Assembly: GCA_043778415.1 (NCBI GenBank)
Contig: JAYWGG010000337.1
Span: 1 to 11,778, forward strand
DNA length: 11,778 bases
Reading direction: 5' to 3'
Origin: JAYUHK01 sp043778415
GTDB lineage: Bacteria > Bacteroidota > Bacteroidia > Chitinophagales > Saprospiraceae
The notes under the pieces are model-generated. The model was not told the origin of the DNA, searched no databases, and saw nothing but the letters and a program-made list of their open reading frames with translations. Below, piece by piece: positions 4,462 through 11,745 of the stretch. A program made the position numbers and the translations under genes. Each line of letters starts with the position of its first letter. Positions within the stretch are counted from its first letter, which is position 1.

Positions 4462-6561
4462 TTACGGTATTTTAGTAATATTTGCCGTCAAAATCGCTGT
4501 GCTGGTTTTTACGCGCAGCATATAAGTACCCATCGGAATACCACTCAATGAAAGTAAGTGAGTCTTGGTGCCTGCGTCCACATTGAGGTCGGTCTTGTTA
4601 TATACAATATTGCCCATCGGGTCGCTGACCGTAAATACCACATCTCCGAGCTGCTCATTTTCGTAAGTCACCTTCGTTTCCTGCTGGAAAGGATTGGGCG
4701 AAACCGTTATGGCAGGAGGAGGAGTTGCGTTTCCGACCACTTGGAGCTGCACATCGGCGACATCGCTGCCACGAGGGGGATAAATAGCACTGTCAAAATA
4801 ACTGCTCTGAATATCTATCAAACCCGCTATGCTGGCGGTCGGCTGCTTGGCGTAAAGGCTCAACGTAAAAACAACATCGCCGCCTTGAAGGCTCACACCC
4901 TCTTTTTTGGTAGCTACCCAAAGGATTCTATAGAATCCTTTTTTATTGGCATCTTCTACCCACTCCAATTGGTCTGCATCGGGATAGTTACCAGCTTGGA
5001 CAGCTTTTAGGTCAAAATAATTGGGGTCAACAAAAAGCCCGATGCTATAAACCGACATATCGGCAGTTTCGAGAGCCGACAACCGGACGGGGACTTTATA
5101 ATACTGTTGGACACCCAAAGTATTGAACTCTTGGACTTCCAGATTTTTGACGGAGTTCTTAATGATAGGCTCTGCAATTTGGTCGGTATTTTCGCCAAAC
5201 TGTGATGCGTCACAAGGACAGTTTCCATTGCCCGTTTCCAACCCGTTTATCGTAGCTCCTCCTGCTACGTCACCCATTTTTACTGCCACAAAATCTTTGG
5301 GGTTTGTTCCTTGCACCAAATTTACCAAAGCGGTAGGCGGCAATAAACCTAAAGCATGAAAGTTTTGATACAGCAGAGGTGCCTGATTAGGTGGAGTTGC
5401 AAGAAAATTGATTTCATAACTTCCATATTGTGGTGATTTTGGAACAAATCGCCAGCGATAAGGAAGAGAATCAATGACTAAAATAGCTTTTCTAAGTAAA
5501 ACCATATCAAAAGTGGTTACAGAACCACTTTGGTCAATATCAGCAGCTAAAAATTGCCAAGCCTGTGTAAAAGGCTCTACTTGTAAGATGTGCTTTCTAA
5601 TTCTTACCAAATCAAAGGTTGAAATGCCGCACGCCAAGCGATACGAAGCATCTTCGAAGTTTCCAATAGCAGTATGTTTAGGACGCACCAAACAGTTATT
5701 GTTGGGCATTAAGTCACAACTGGAGTATAATCCGCTCGGACTAAGAGTCAACGTCTGTGGGTTATTGCAGTAGGCGACGACAGGGTTGCTGTTGGGATTG
5801 CTCATATTGATGGCTACATTACCTACGCCGAAACAAACAGTCGGATTGTTGAGGTACTCCACTCTGCCACGGATATTGGCACTGAGCGAAAAACAGTTTC
5901 TAACACAAACAAAGGGCTGGAGCGGCGCAGTTTCTGGGAGCAGCGTGTACGTTATATTACAAAAACTGGCAGATGGCGGCTGTAAATTGGTGATGCATCG
6001 GACACCACCCGCCACTGGCGCAATGCCGTAGCAAGAGTTTGGTATGGCATTGATAAACATCGTGAACAATATCACGCCGCCAGCCGTGTTGTTCTGGGTG
6101 AGGGTGACAGGAATGCCAGAAAAGAGGTTCAAACTTACCCGATTGTTCATTCCTGCGGTGCTGCTTCCAGTGTTGTTGGTCGTCACAGAAAGGCTGCTTG
6201 TCAGAAAAACCGCTTGAACGGAAGCCGACAGAGAGTTTTCAGTAAGCGACTTATCGAACTCGACATTTGCGCCGTTAGAAGTTACCAAATCCAACGAAAT
6301 GTTTGCGCCATAAAAATTGGTAGGCGAGCCATCCCAGACGACATTGAGCGTGTGTCCGCCCGAGTAGCTCGGTCCTGCCTGAAAGGAGAGCGACCCACAA
6401 GCCTGCGCTTGTAGCGATTGAAAGTTACAGAGTAAGACTACCTGTAAAAGAAGTGTTAAGAGCAGCGTTGCGTTGCCCCCCCCCCCGCAAAGCGGAAAAG
6501 CCTGATGGTTGTTGCATTTTTTGCATAATTTAAAAAATTTTTGATTGATGGATAAATACAT
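4462..6561 (-). CDS. T9SS type A surface protein with cohesin-like and dockerin-like modules
   Basis: This 699-aa predicted T9SS cargo has no enzymatic motif. A long n-region (1-29) precedes a hydrophobic core (ATLLLTLLLQVVLLC) and a likely cleavage near QAQA (51-54). Residues about 55-190 look like a beta-sandwich of cohesin-like type (NVVWDGSPTNFYGANISLDL). Residues 228-300 resemble an SdrB/prealbumin-like domain (GRVEYLNNPTVCFGVGNVAI). Residues 311-372 are dockerin-like: CGISTFDLVRIRKHILQV, then ADIDQSGSVTTFDMVLLRKAIL and YRWRFVP. A second cohesin-like stretch (475-608) includes QYYKVPVRLSALETADMSVY, FYRILWVA and GGDVVFTLSLYA. The type A sorting domain is 616-699 (ITVSPNPFQQETKVTY, PMGTYMLRVKT). 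An 11-G tract encodes CGGGG at residues 25-29 and separates the start codon from the hydrophobic core. The start at 6561 is the only ATG in frame for the present tract length. An adhesive or scaffold role is inferred. Confidence 0.88.
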   Translation of the reverse strand: MYLSINQKFFKLCKKCNNHQAFPLCGGGGNATLLLTLLLQVVLLCNFQSLQAQACGSLSFQAGPSYSGGHTLNVVWDGSPTNFYGANISLDLVTSNGANVEFDKSLTENSLSASVQAVFLTSSLSVTTNNTGSSTAGMNNRVSLNLFSGIPVTLTQNNTAGGVILFTMFINAIPNSCYGIAPVAGGVRCITNLQPPSASFCNITYTLLPETAPLQPFVCVRNCFSLSANIRGRVEYLNNPTVCFGVGNVAINMSNPNSNPVVAYCNNPQTLTLSPSGLYSSCDLMPNNNCLVRPKHTAIGNFEDASYRLACGISTFDLVRIRKHILQVEPFTQAWQFLAADIDQSGSVTTFDMVLLRKAILVIDSLPYRWRFVPKSPQYGSYEINFLATPPNQAPLLYQNFHALGLLPPTALVNLVQGTNPKDFVAVKMGDVAGGATINGLETGNGNCPCDASQFGENTDQIAEPIIKNSVKNLEVQEFNTLGVQQYYKVPVRLSALETADMSVYSIGLFVDPNYFDLKAVQAGNYPDADQLEWVEDANKKGFYRILWVATKKEGVSLQGGDVVFTLSLYAKQPTASIAGLIDIQSSYFDSAIYPPRGSDVADVQLQVVGNATPPPAITVSPNPFQQETKVTYENEQLGDVVFTVSDPMGNIVYNKTDLNVDAGTKTHLLSLSGIPMGTYMLRVKTSTAILTANITKIP
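6476..6486 (-). repeat. G11 homopolymer tract inside the signal-peptide coding region
   Basis: Eleven C on the plus strand (G11 in the gene) directly adjoin a small hairpin (ccgc-aaa-gcgg, 6485-6495). It is the longest G/C homopolymer I see in the window. With 11 G the ATG at 6561 reads through the signal peptide; with 10 or 13 G the ATG at 6526-6524 would do so; with 12 G neither does. Confidence 0.9.
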
Positions 6562-6601
6562 TATTTTTAGTTTTAATGTTCTTATAAGTCACAGAACGCC
6601 A

Positions 6602-6609
6602 CAAATATA
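6602..6609 (-). promoter_or_regulatory. -7 element for the type A cargo gene
   Basis: The minus strand reads TATATTTG, a full TAnnTTTG match 41 nt upstream of the start codon at 6561, giving a leader of about 35 nt. No clear TTTG -33 element is seen at the expected spacing. Confidence 0.55.
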
Positions 6610-6706
6610 AAACATTTTTGTAACTTTTGTCGTGACAGGGTATATTTTTTATTTTTTTATAAAAAAAACTCTTTTCTACTATTTTAAAAAACATTTTATC
6701 GTCCTG

Positions 6707-6714
6707 TAGTTTTG
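6707..6714 (+). promoter_or_regulatory. -7 element for glpD-glpK
   Basis: TAGTTTTG fits TAnnTTTG and lies 25 nt before the glpD start codon, implying a leader of about 20 nt. The expected -33 position (around 6683-6687) is only AT-rich, so the match rests on the -7 box. It is divergent from the promoter at 6602-6609. Confidence 0.5.
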
Positions 6715-6739
6715 TCGTATATTTCGACCAAAAATAAAA

Positions 6740-8401
6740 ATGCACCGTCCAAAAAGTAGGCGACAACTCGAAACCGAGGAATTTGATATTTGCATCATCG
6801 GCGGTGGCGTGAGCGGTGCGGGCTGTGCTTTGGACGCTGTTTTGCGGGGCTACAAAGTAGCCCTGATTGATAAAAATGACTTCGCTGCTGGCACTTCTTC
6901 GCGCTCCACCAAACTTATCCACGGAGGCGTGCGCTACCTCGAGCAAGCTGTCCGAAAGTTGGATTTTGGTCAGCTCAAACAGGTCTGGCACGGCATGAAC
7001 GAAAGACATATTTTGCTCAAAAATGCACCGCATTTGGCGCAGCCGCTTGCTCTGCTAACGCCTGTTTTTAGTTGGCTCGAAGGCGCGTATTTTACGGTCG
7101 GACTCAAGATGTACCGTTGGTTTGCTCGCCACGATTCGATGCCGCCGAGCCAGTGGTTGAGTCGCCAACAGACTTTTGAGAAAATGCCTACCCTCCTGCT
7201 CCGCACGCACAGTTCGGTGCTGTATTATGACGGACAAATGGACGATGCGCGGTACAATTTGTCCATCGTCCAGACGGCGGCAAAGAACGGTGCAGTCGTC
7301 GCCAATCACGTCGAAGTTATTGGTTTTCAGAAAGACGAATCACAAAAAATTCAAACCATTTTTCTAAAAGATAATTTGGACGGAGTCGAATTTTCGCTTC
7401 GCGCCCGACTTTTTATTAACTGCACGGGTGCGCACACAGACAGTATCAGACAGCTTGCCAATGCTGATTTGAGACCCAAGATTCGCCCAAGCAAAGGCGT
7501 TCATGTCACGTTGCCAGCGTCGGTTTTGAAGTCGGATTGCGCGATGTTGATTCCCAAAACACCCGACGGGCGGGTGGTTTTCGTAGTCCCTTTTGAGAGC
7601 GAAACGCTGCTCGGCACTACCGACGACGACCTCGTCAATCCGAGTGAGGAGCCTACCGTCAATCGCTCCGAAATTGATTATTTGTTGGAAATGCTCTCTC
7701 CTTACTTGCAAACGCCTCCTACTTTTGAGCAAGTAAAAGCTGGTTTTGGTGGCTTGCGCCCTTTGTTGCGGAGCGACGAAAACGAAAAAAATACAAAGCG
7801 GCTGCTCCGCGACCATGTCGTAGAGTACGACGAAATTTCTAATCTCGTCAGTCTGATGGGTGGCAAATGGACGACTTATCGACTCATGGCGAAGGACGCA
7901 ATAGACCAAGCAGAAGAGATATTAAATAAAAAAATTGGCGAATCTGTGACAGAAAAGTGCATCTTGTGGGGCGGAGAAAATTTTGAGCCAGACGGCTGGA
8001 AAAAACTGCATCTTCAATACCAATGGTCGGAAAAAATTTGCCGACATTTACATTCCAAATACGGAAGTAATGCGGAGGACGTAGCGGCTCTAACAACCGA
8101 AAATCCAGACTGGGCGCAGCTTTTGGTAGCCGATTTTCCTTTCTTGCAGGCGGAAGTTGTTTATGCAGCAAGGCACGAAATGGTCGGTGAAATCCGTGAC
8201 TTTTTGGCGCGCCGATGCCGATTGGAAATTTTGGACTGGAAAGCCACCCAAGCCGCAATCCCTATCGTTGGGACGCTGCTTGCGCAAGAATTGGGCTGGA
8301 GCGATGAAAAAAAATTAGCAAAGCAAGATAAATATTTGTCACAAATAAAGCAATTTCAAAATAATATTAGGAATGAAGAAAAAATACGTCCTCTCCATTG
8401 A
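6740..8401 (+). CDS. glpD: FAD-dependent glycerol-3-phosphate dehydrogenase
   Basis: GlpD oxidises sn-glycerol-3-phosphate to dihydroxyacetone phosphate at the inner face of the cytoplasmic membrane, reducing FAD and then quinone. The 553-aa product has the dinucleotide-binding motif CIIGGGVSGAGCALDA (18-33), an acidic end of the second strand (IDKND), and the family signature GTSSRSTKLIHGGVRYLE (51-68). LFINCTGAHTDSI (224-236), LLGTTDDD (290-297), GFGGLRPLL (335-343) and GGKWTTYR (374-381) are conserved active-site or FAD-contact regions. A C-terminal helical DAO_C-like domain covers about 420-540 (VYAARHEMVGEIRDFLARRCRLEIL). Length fits aerobic-type GlpD (about 500-570 aa). No transmembrane helix is seen, as expected for a peripheral membrane enzyme. 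The stop codon lies 29 bp inside glpK, so the two are likely translationally coupled. The regulator is not visible in the window. Confidence 0.97.
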   Translation: MHRPKSRRQLETEEFDICIIGGGVSGAGCALDAVLRGYKVALIDKNDFAAGTSSRSTKLIHGGVRYLEQAVRKLDFGQLKQVWHGMNERHILLKNAPHLAQPLALLTPVFSWLEGAYFTVGLKMYRWFARHDSMPPSQWLSRQQTFEKMPTLLLRTHSSVLYYDGQMDDARYNLSIVQTAAKNGAVVANHVEVIGFQKDESQKIQTIFLKDNLDGVEFSLRARLFINCTGAHTDSIRQLANADLRPKIRPSKGVHVTLPASVLKSDCAMLIPKTPDGRVVFVVPFESETLLGTTDDDLVNPSEEPTVNRSEIDYLLEMLSPYLQTPPTFEQVKAGFGGLRPLLRSDENEKNTKRLLRDHVVEYDEISNLVSLMGGKWTTYRLMAKDAIDQAEEILNKKIGESVTEKCILWGGENFEPDGWKKLHLQYQWSEKICRHLHSKYGSNAEDVAALTTENPDWAQLLVADFPFLQAEVVYAARHEMVGEIRDFLARRCRLEILDWKATQAAIPIVGTLLAQELGWSDEKKLAKQDKYLSQIKQFQNNIRNEEKIRPLH

Positions 8402-9869
8402 CCAAGGCACGACCAGCTCGCGCGCCATCGTTTTCGACAAAAAAGGGAATATTATTGCGGTAGCGCAAAAAGAATTTCAGCAAATTTTTCCCCAGCCGGG
8501 TTGGGTCGAACACGACGCAGTAGAGATTTTGCAGACCACGCAAAGCGTAATCCGAGCGGTGTTGGAGGAGGTCAATGCCAATGATATCGCCGCTATCGGC
8601 ATCACCAATCAGCGCGAAACAACGGTAGTTTGGGACAAACACACGGGCAAACCGATTTACAACGCCATCGTCTGGCAAAGCCGCCAGACGGTAGAAATTT
8701 GCGAAGCTCTGAAAGCAAAAAATATGGACAGCGAAGTGCGCCACAAAACAGGTTTGTTGATAGATGCGTACTTTTCGGGGACAAAAATAAAATGGATTTT
8801 AGACCATGTGGAGGGCGCAAAAGCCGCCGCCGAGGCGGGCGACTTGCTGTTTGGAACGATTGATACGTGGCTTCTTTGGAATTTGAGCCAAGAAAAAACC
8901 CACGCTACTGACTTTACCAATGCCTCGCGCACGATGTTGTTCAATATCCATGAGCTGAAATGGGACGACTCTCTTTGCGCCGCGCTCGAAGTGCCTAAAA
9001 TTATGCTGCCCAAAGTGATGGATAGTTCTGCGCATTTTGGGACGGCGCGGGTCGAAATAACAGGCGGCGTAGCAGCAATCCCGATAGCGGGAATGGCGGG
9101 CGACCAGCAAGCCGCGCTTTTTGGGCAGGCTTGCTATGAGGTAGGAATGGCAAAAAATACCTACGGGACAGGCTGTTTTATGCTGATGAATACGGGTAGC
9201 AAAGCCGTCGCGTCGCCCAACGGACTTCTGACGACTATCGCGTGGAGTCTGAACGGTGAAGTCACTTACGCGCTCGAGGGTTCGATTTTTGTGGCGGGTT
9301 CGGCAGTTAAATGGCTTCGCGATGCCGTCGAACTTGTCCGCGACGCAGCCGACACGGAGGGCTATGCCAAAAGTATTGCGAGCAACGGCGGCGTGTATAT
9401 GGTGCCAGCTTTCGTTGGTTTGGGTACGCCCTACTGGGACTCGGACGTGCGAGGGGCGATTTTTGGCTTGACGCACGGCACCGGCAAAGCGCATCTTATC
9501 CGCGCCACGCTCGAAAGCATTTGTTACCAAACAAAAGACGTGTTGAGCGTGATGGAAAAAGACAGTGGTATTCGCCTAAAATCACTTCGAGTAGATGGCG
9601 GCGCGGTGAGGAATAATTTTTTAATGCAATTTCAGAGTGACTTGTTGGGGACAAAAGTAGAGCGACCGATTATCCAAGAAACGACCGCTTTGGGGGCGGC
9701 TTATCTGGCGGGATTGGCGGTAGGATTTTGGAAAGATTTTGCTGACATCGCCGAAAACTGGCAGTTGGAAAATTCCTTCAAACCTGTAATGAAAGCCGCT
9801 GACCGCAACGCACTTTACAAGGGTTGGCTTTTGGCGGTGAAAGCTGCGAAGGTGTTTAAGAAGAAGTAA
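8373..9869 (+). CDS. glpK: Glycerol kinase
   Basis: GlpK phosphorylates glycerol with ATP in the cytoplasm, supplying the substrate of GlpD. The 498-aa FGGY-family protein matches the usual length (E. coli 502 aa). It shows the N-terminal phosphate-binding DQGTTSSRAIVFD (10-22), glycerol-contact residues in NQRE (79-82) and WQ (101-102), FGTIDTWLLWNL (160-171), catalytic aspartate in MAGDQQAALF (D244), the GMAKNTYGTGCF signature (258-269), GLGTPYWDSDVRG (349-361), and the ATP-site LRVDGGAVRNNFLMQ (405-419). The start at 8373 overlaps glpD by 29 bp and is preceded by a weak purine stretch (taggaatg). A glpF or other transporter gene does not follow. No T-rich terminator is seen after the stop. 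Confidence 0.98.
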   Translation: MKKKYVLSIDQGTTSSRAIVFDKKGNIIAVAQKEFQQIFPQPGWVEHDAVEILQTTQSVIRAVLEEVNANDIAAIGITNQRETTVVWDKHTGKPIYNAIVWQSRQTVEICEALKAKNMDSEVRHKTGLLIDAYFSGTKIKWILDHVEGAKAAAEAGDLLFGTIDTWLLWNLSQEKTHATDFTNASRTMLFNIHELKWDDSLCAALEVPKIMLPKVMDSSAHFGTARVEITGGVAAIPIAGMAGDQQAALFGQACYEVGMAKNTYGTGCFMLMNTGSKAVASPNGLLTTIAWSLNGEVTYALEGSIFVAGSAVKWLRDAVELVRDAADTEGYAKSIASNGGVYMVPAFVGLGTPYWDSDVRGAIFGLTHGTGKAHLIRATLESICYQTKDVLSVMEKDSGIRLKSLRVDGGAVRNNFLMQFQSDLLGTKVERPIIQETTALGAAYLAGLAVGFWKDFADIAENWQLENSFKPVMKAADRNALYKGWLLAVKAAKVFKKK

Positions 9870-9980
9870 TTGCGCAGCGCGGCAGTTCCAAAAGGTAGAT
9901 TTTTTATTTGCTGGAAAATGAAATTTAGATGTTGATTTTAAAAAATAATTATTTTTAATTTTTTTTGTCAAAAAAAACTG

Positions 9981-9988
9981 TATTTTTG
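9981..9988 (+). promoter_or_regulatory. -7 element for the tandem-PDZ gene
   Basis: TATTTTTG is a full TAnnTTTG match, 83 nt before the ATG at 10072. A TTTG at 9964-9967 is only 13 nt away, too close for a standard -33 element. The leader would be about 75 nt. Confidence 0.5.
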
Positions 9989-10071
9989 TTTTTCGATGCA
10001 ACCATTTTGGTGGTAATTTGCTCCTTTCAAAAAGGCGTAGTTTTTTCTCATTCATAAAATGTATTCAAACG

Positions 10072-11328
10072 ATGAAAATTTCAACATTTTTCCAATCTTT
10101 TATTCTGATATGCGCAGCGACTTTATTCGCAGCAAACACTTTGACGGCTCAAAATAGCAACATTGCGGAGCAAAAAGAAATTGTCGCGCCCGACGCAAAA
10201 CAGGAAGCCGTAGAGAAAAATACGGACATTGATGCCCCAAAAAAATGGGACAATCTCGGCGGCAATCTTCGCCAACGCCGATATATGCTCAATTTTGACA
10301 ACGCCGCAAAAGGCGGTGGTTGCCAGCCAAAGCACAGTCAAGAGCCAGCCAATAATAGAGGCGCAACAAGCGTTTGCCTCGGAGTCATTACTGATAATAC
10401 CGCTAATTGGGACAATATCGGAGAAAAAGCCCAAGTAAGTGGACTCGAAATAGAGTTCGTAATGGTCGGAAGTCCAGCCGAAAAAGCGGGGCTAAAAGCC
10501 AACGACCGCCTACTCTCGATGGACAAAAAACCAATCAATTCTTACGATGAGTTGGTAAATGCCATAAGTACTTACAAGTCTTTGGATGAAATTACTATTT
10601 CTTTTGTCCGCGACGGAAAAACAAACTCTGCGACTGCAAAGTTGGGCGCGTGGACGACAAAAGAAAAAAATAACGACAAAGAAAAAACAAAGACTTTTAC
10701 CCGCGCTCGCTTGGGAGTGGCGACAGAAGATGCCGAAAAAGGAGCATTGCTGAACGAAATATCCACAGGCACGGCAGCCGAAAAAGCGGGTCTTCAAAAA
10801 GGCGACGTGGTCTTTCAAATTGAAAAAACAGACATCGCTTCGGCAGATGCGCTCACGCAAGCAGTTCGCAGCCATCGCCCAGATGAAAAAATAACTATCC
10901 GCTTTTATCGCAACGGAAAAACAGAAAAAGTTACCGCAAAGCTCGGCAGCCAAACGGTAGAGAAACGCCGCAATCACGGCTATTGGGGTGGAGAAAAAAG
11001 AAAATGCAGCTGCGAAGACCAAGCAAAATCTTCTGTGCCAGAGCCGATTAAGCCAAGTTTGCGCATAAATCCTGAAAACTTTACGATTGTCCCCAATCCT
11101 GCTGGCGACCGCGCAACGATAAAGTTTGTTTCAGAGTCCAAACTGCCTCTCAATGTGGTGGTGCGCGACATGGCGGGCAAAGAAATTTTTGCGGAGAGCG
11201 TGAAAGATTTTCAGGGCAATTACGAACACCAAATGGATATGGTGCAGCAGCCCGACGGCATTTATCTGGTCGAAATCCGTCAGGACGGAAACGTTTTTTC
11301 ACAAAAAATGATTCACAGCAAGCAATAA
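10072..11328 (+). CDS. Secreted tandem-PDZ protein with T9SS sorting tail
   Basis: The 418-aa product has a signal peptide (1-26, MKISTFFQSFILICAATLFAA...TAQ), a charged linker (30-95), two PDZ domains (about 100-193 and 212-292) and a type A T9SS tail (about 333-418: FTIVPNPAGDRATIKF, VVVRDMAGKEIF, PDGIYLVEIR). The PDZ domains are internal duplicates: SPAEKAGLKANDRLLSMDKK against GTAAEKAGLQKGDVVFQIEK, and SFVRDGKTNSATAKLG against RFYRNGKTEKVTAKLG. A KCSCED cysteine pair lies in the linker at 311-314. No protease catalytic triad or zinc site is present, so it is not an HtrA or S41 protease; peptide binding on the cell surface or outside the cell is inferred. The reading frame is open from a TTG at 10018, but MKISTFF at 10072 gives a proper signal peptide and is preferred. 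A terminator follows the stop. Confidence 0.88.
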   Translation: MKISTFFQSFILICAATLFAANTLTAQNSNIAEQKEIVAPDAKQEAVEKNTDIDAPKKWDNLGGNLRQRRYMLNFDNAAKGGGCQPKHSQEPANNRGATSVCLGVITDNTANWDNIGEKAQVSGLEIEFVMVGSPAEKAGLKANDRLLSMDKKPINSYDELVNAISTYKSLDEITISFVRDGKTNSATAKLGAWTTKEKNNDKEKTKTFTRARLGVATEDAEKGALLNEISTGTAAEKAGLQKGDVVFQIEKTDIASADALTQAVRSHRPDEKITIRFYRNGKTEKVTAKLGSQTVEKRRNHGYWGGEKRKCSCEDQAKSSVPEPIKPSLRINPENFTIVPNPAGDRATIKFVSESKLPLNVVVRDMAGKEIFAESVKDFQGNYEHQMDMVQQPDGIYLVEIRQDGNVFSQKMIHSKQ

Positions 11329-11346
11329 GACGCTGCCAAAAAAACC

Positions 11347-11385
11347 AAAAAAAAGGCTCATCGCAACGCGGCGAGCCTTTTTTTT
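11347..11385. terminator. Intrinsic terminator after the tandem-PDZ gene
   Basis: A8-ggctc (11347-11359) pairs with gagcc-T8 (11373-11385), 13 bp, around an apical cgc-aac-gcg. It begins 18 bases after the stop codon. The symmetric A and T runs allow use on either strand. Confidence 0.92.
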
Positions 11386-11392
11386 GCTTATA

Positions 11393-11418
11393 AATGCGTC
11401 AAAAATAAACTACTTACT
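11393..11418 (-). repeat. 26-bp repeat motif, inverted copy
   Basis: The reverse complement begins agtaagtagttt and ends gacgcatt, matching 178-203 with 2 mismatches in 26. See the composite-module finding. Confidence 0.75.
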
Positions 11419-11437
11419 TTTCTGCTAAATTGATTAT

Positions 11438-11470
11438 AAGTTACCGACACCTTAAAGGTGTCGGTAACTT
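11438..11470. repeat. Perfect 16-bp-arm palindrome
   Basis: The arms aagttaccgacacctt (11438-11453) and aaggtgtcggtaactt (11455-11470) are exact inverted repeats around a single base. A T-run follows at about 11477-11484, so it could terminate transcription, but a strong terminator already lies 50 bp upstream. A REP-type dispersed hairpin is the other reading. Confidence 0.85.
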
Positions 11471-11490
11471 CGGCTTGTTTTTTTACTTGT

Positions 11491-11521
11491 GCGACTAAAA
11501 ATTAATCACTTATGTTACGCA
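11491..11521 (-). repeat. Diverged inverted copy of the 165-200 motif
   Basis: Read on the minus strand this gives tgcgtaacataagtgatt then aatttttagtcgc. It aligns with tgcgtaaacatgagtaagta and atttattttagacgc at 165-200 with small gaps. Similarity is clear to the eye, but the alignment was not scored. Confidence 0.55.
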
Positions 11522-11581
11522 GAATATTTTTTACTAAAATTTTAGGTAGCATTTTATTCTAAATGTGATGTCTTTTCAGAT

Positions 11582-11720
11582 GTGCCTTGTAGAAATTCAA
11601 GTTTTTGCAAAAATATCGTATGGCGAAGCGAAAACTGTTTGAAGTCTGGCGGAGCCGACGAGTATTTTTCGCGCGCCGACGAGATTTTTAAGCAAAAACT
11701 TTAGAATTTATACAGAGCAC
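11582..11720. repeat. Long imperfect inverted repeat (about 45-bp arms)
   Basis: The reverse complement of 11582-11624 (gcc...acga...tttttgcaaaaactt...gaatttctaca...gcac) aligns with 11675-11720 with a few mismatches and 1-2 base gaps. The two arms flank about 50 nt. The right arm is part of the 88-bp repeat. The structure resembles a non-autonomous mobile element or a large cruciform-forming repeat; no transposase is present. Confidence 0.65.
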
Positions 11721-11740
11721 TTGATTTTTTTGGTTACTTT
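11653..11740 (+). repeat. 88-bp direct repeat, right copy
   Basis: This matches positions 1-88 with two mismatches over the full 88 bases, and the match stops abruptly after gttacttt at 11740. Upstream (11641-11652) is gaagtctggcgg, whose counterpart would lie outside the left edge. Confidence 0.9.
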
Positions 11741-11745
11741 CTTCT

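Noticed and set aside
8799..9530. 243-codon minus-strand open frame opposite glpK
   Set aside because: It is a shadow of glpK, with no motif and an Arg/His-rich composition.
9870..9900. Possible terminator after glpK (tgcgcagcgcggca)
   Set aside because: The stem is short with a bulge and no T-run follows directly.
10018..10071. TTG start 18 codons upstream of the tandem-PDZ gene
   Set aside because: It would bury the signal peptide behind a charged extension; the ATG at 10072 gives a standard signal sequence.
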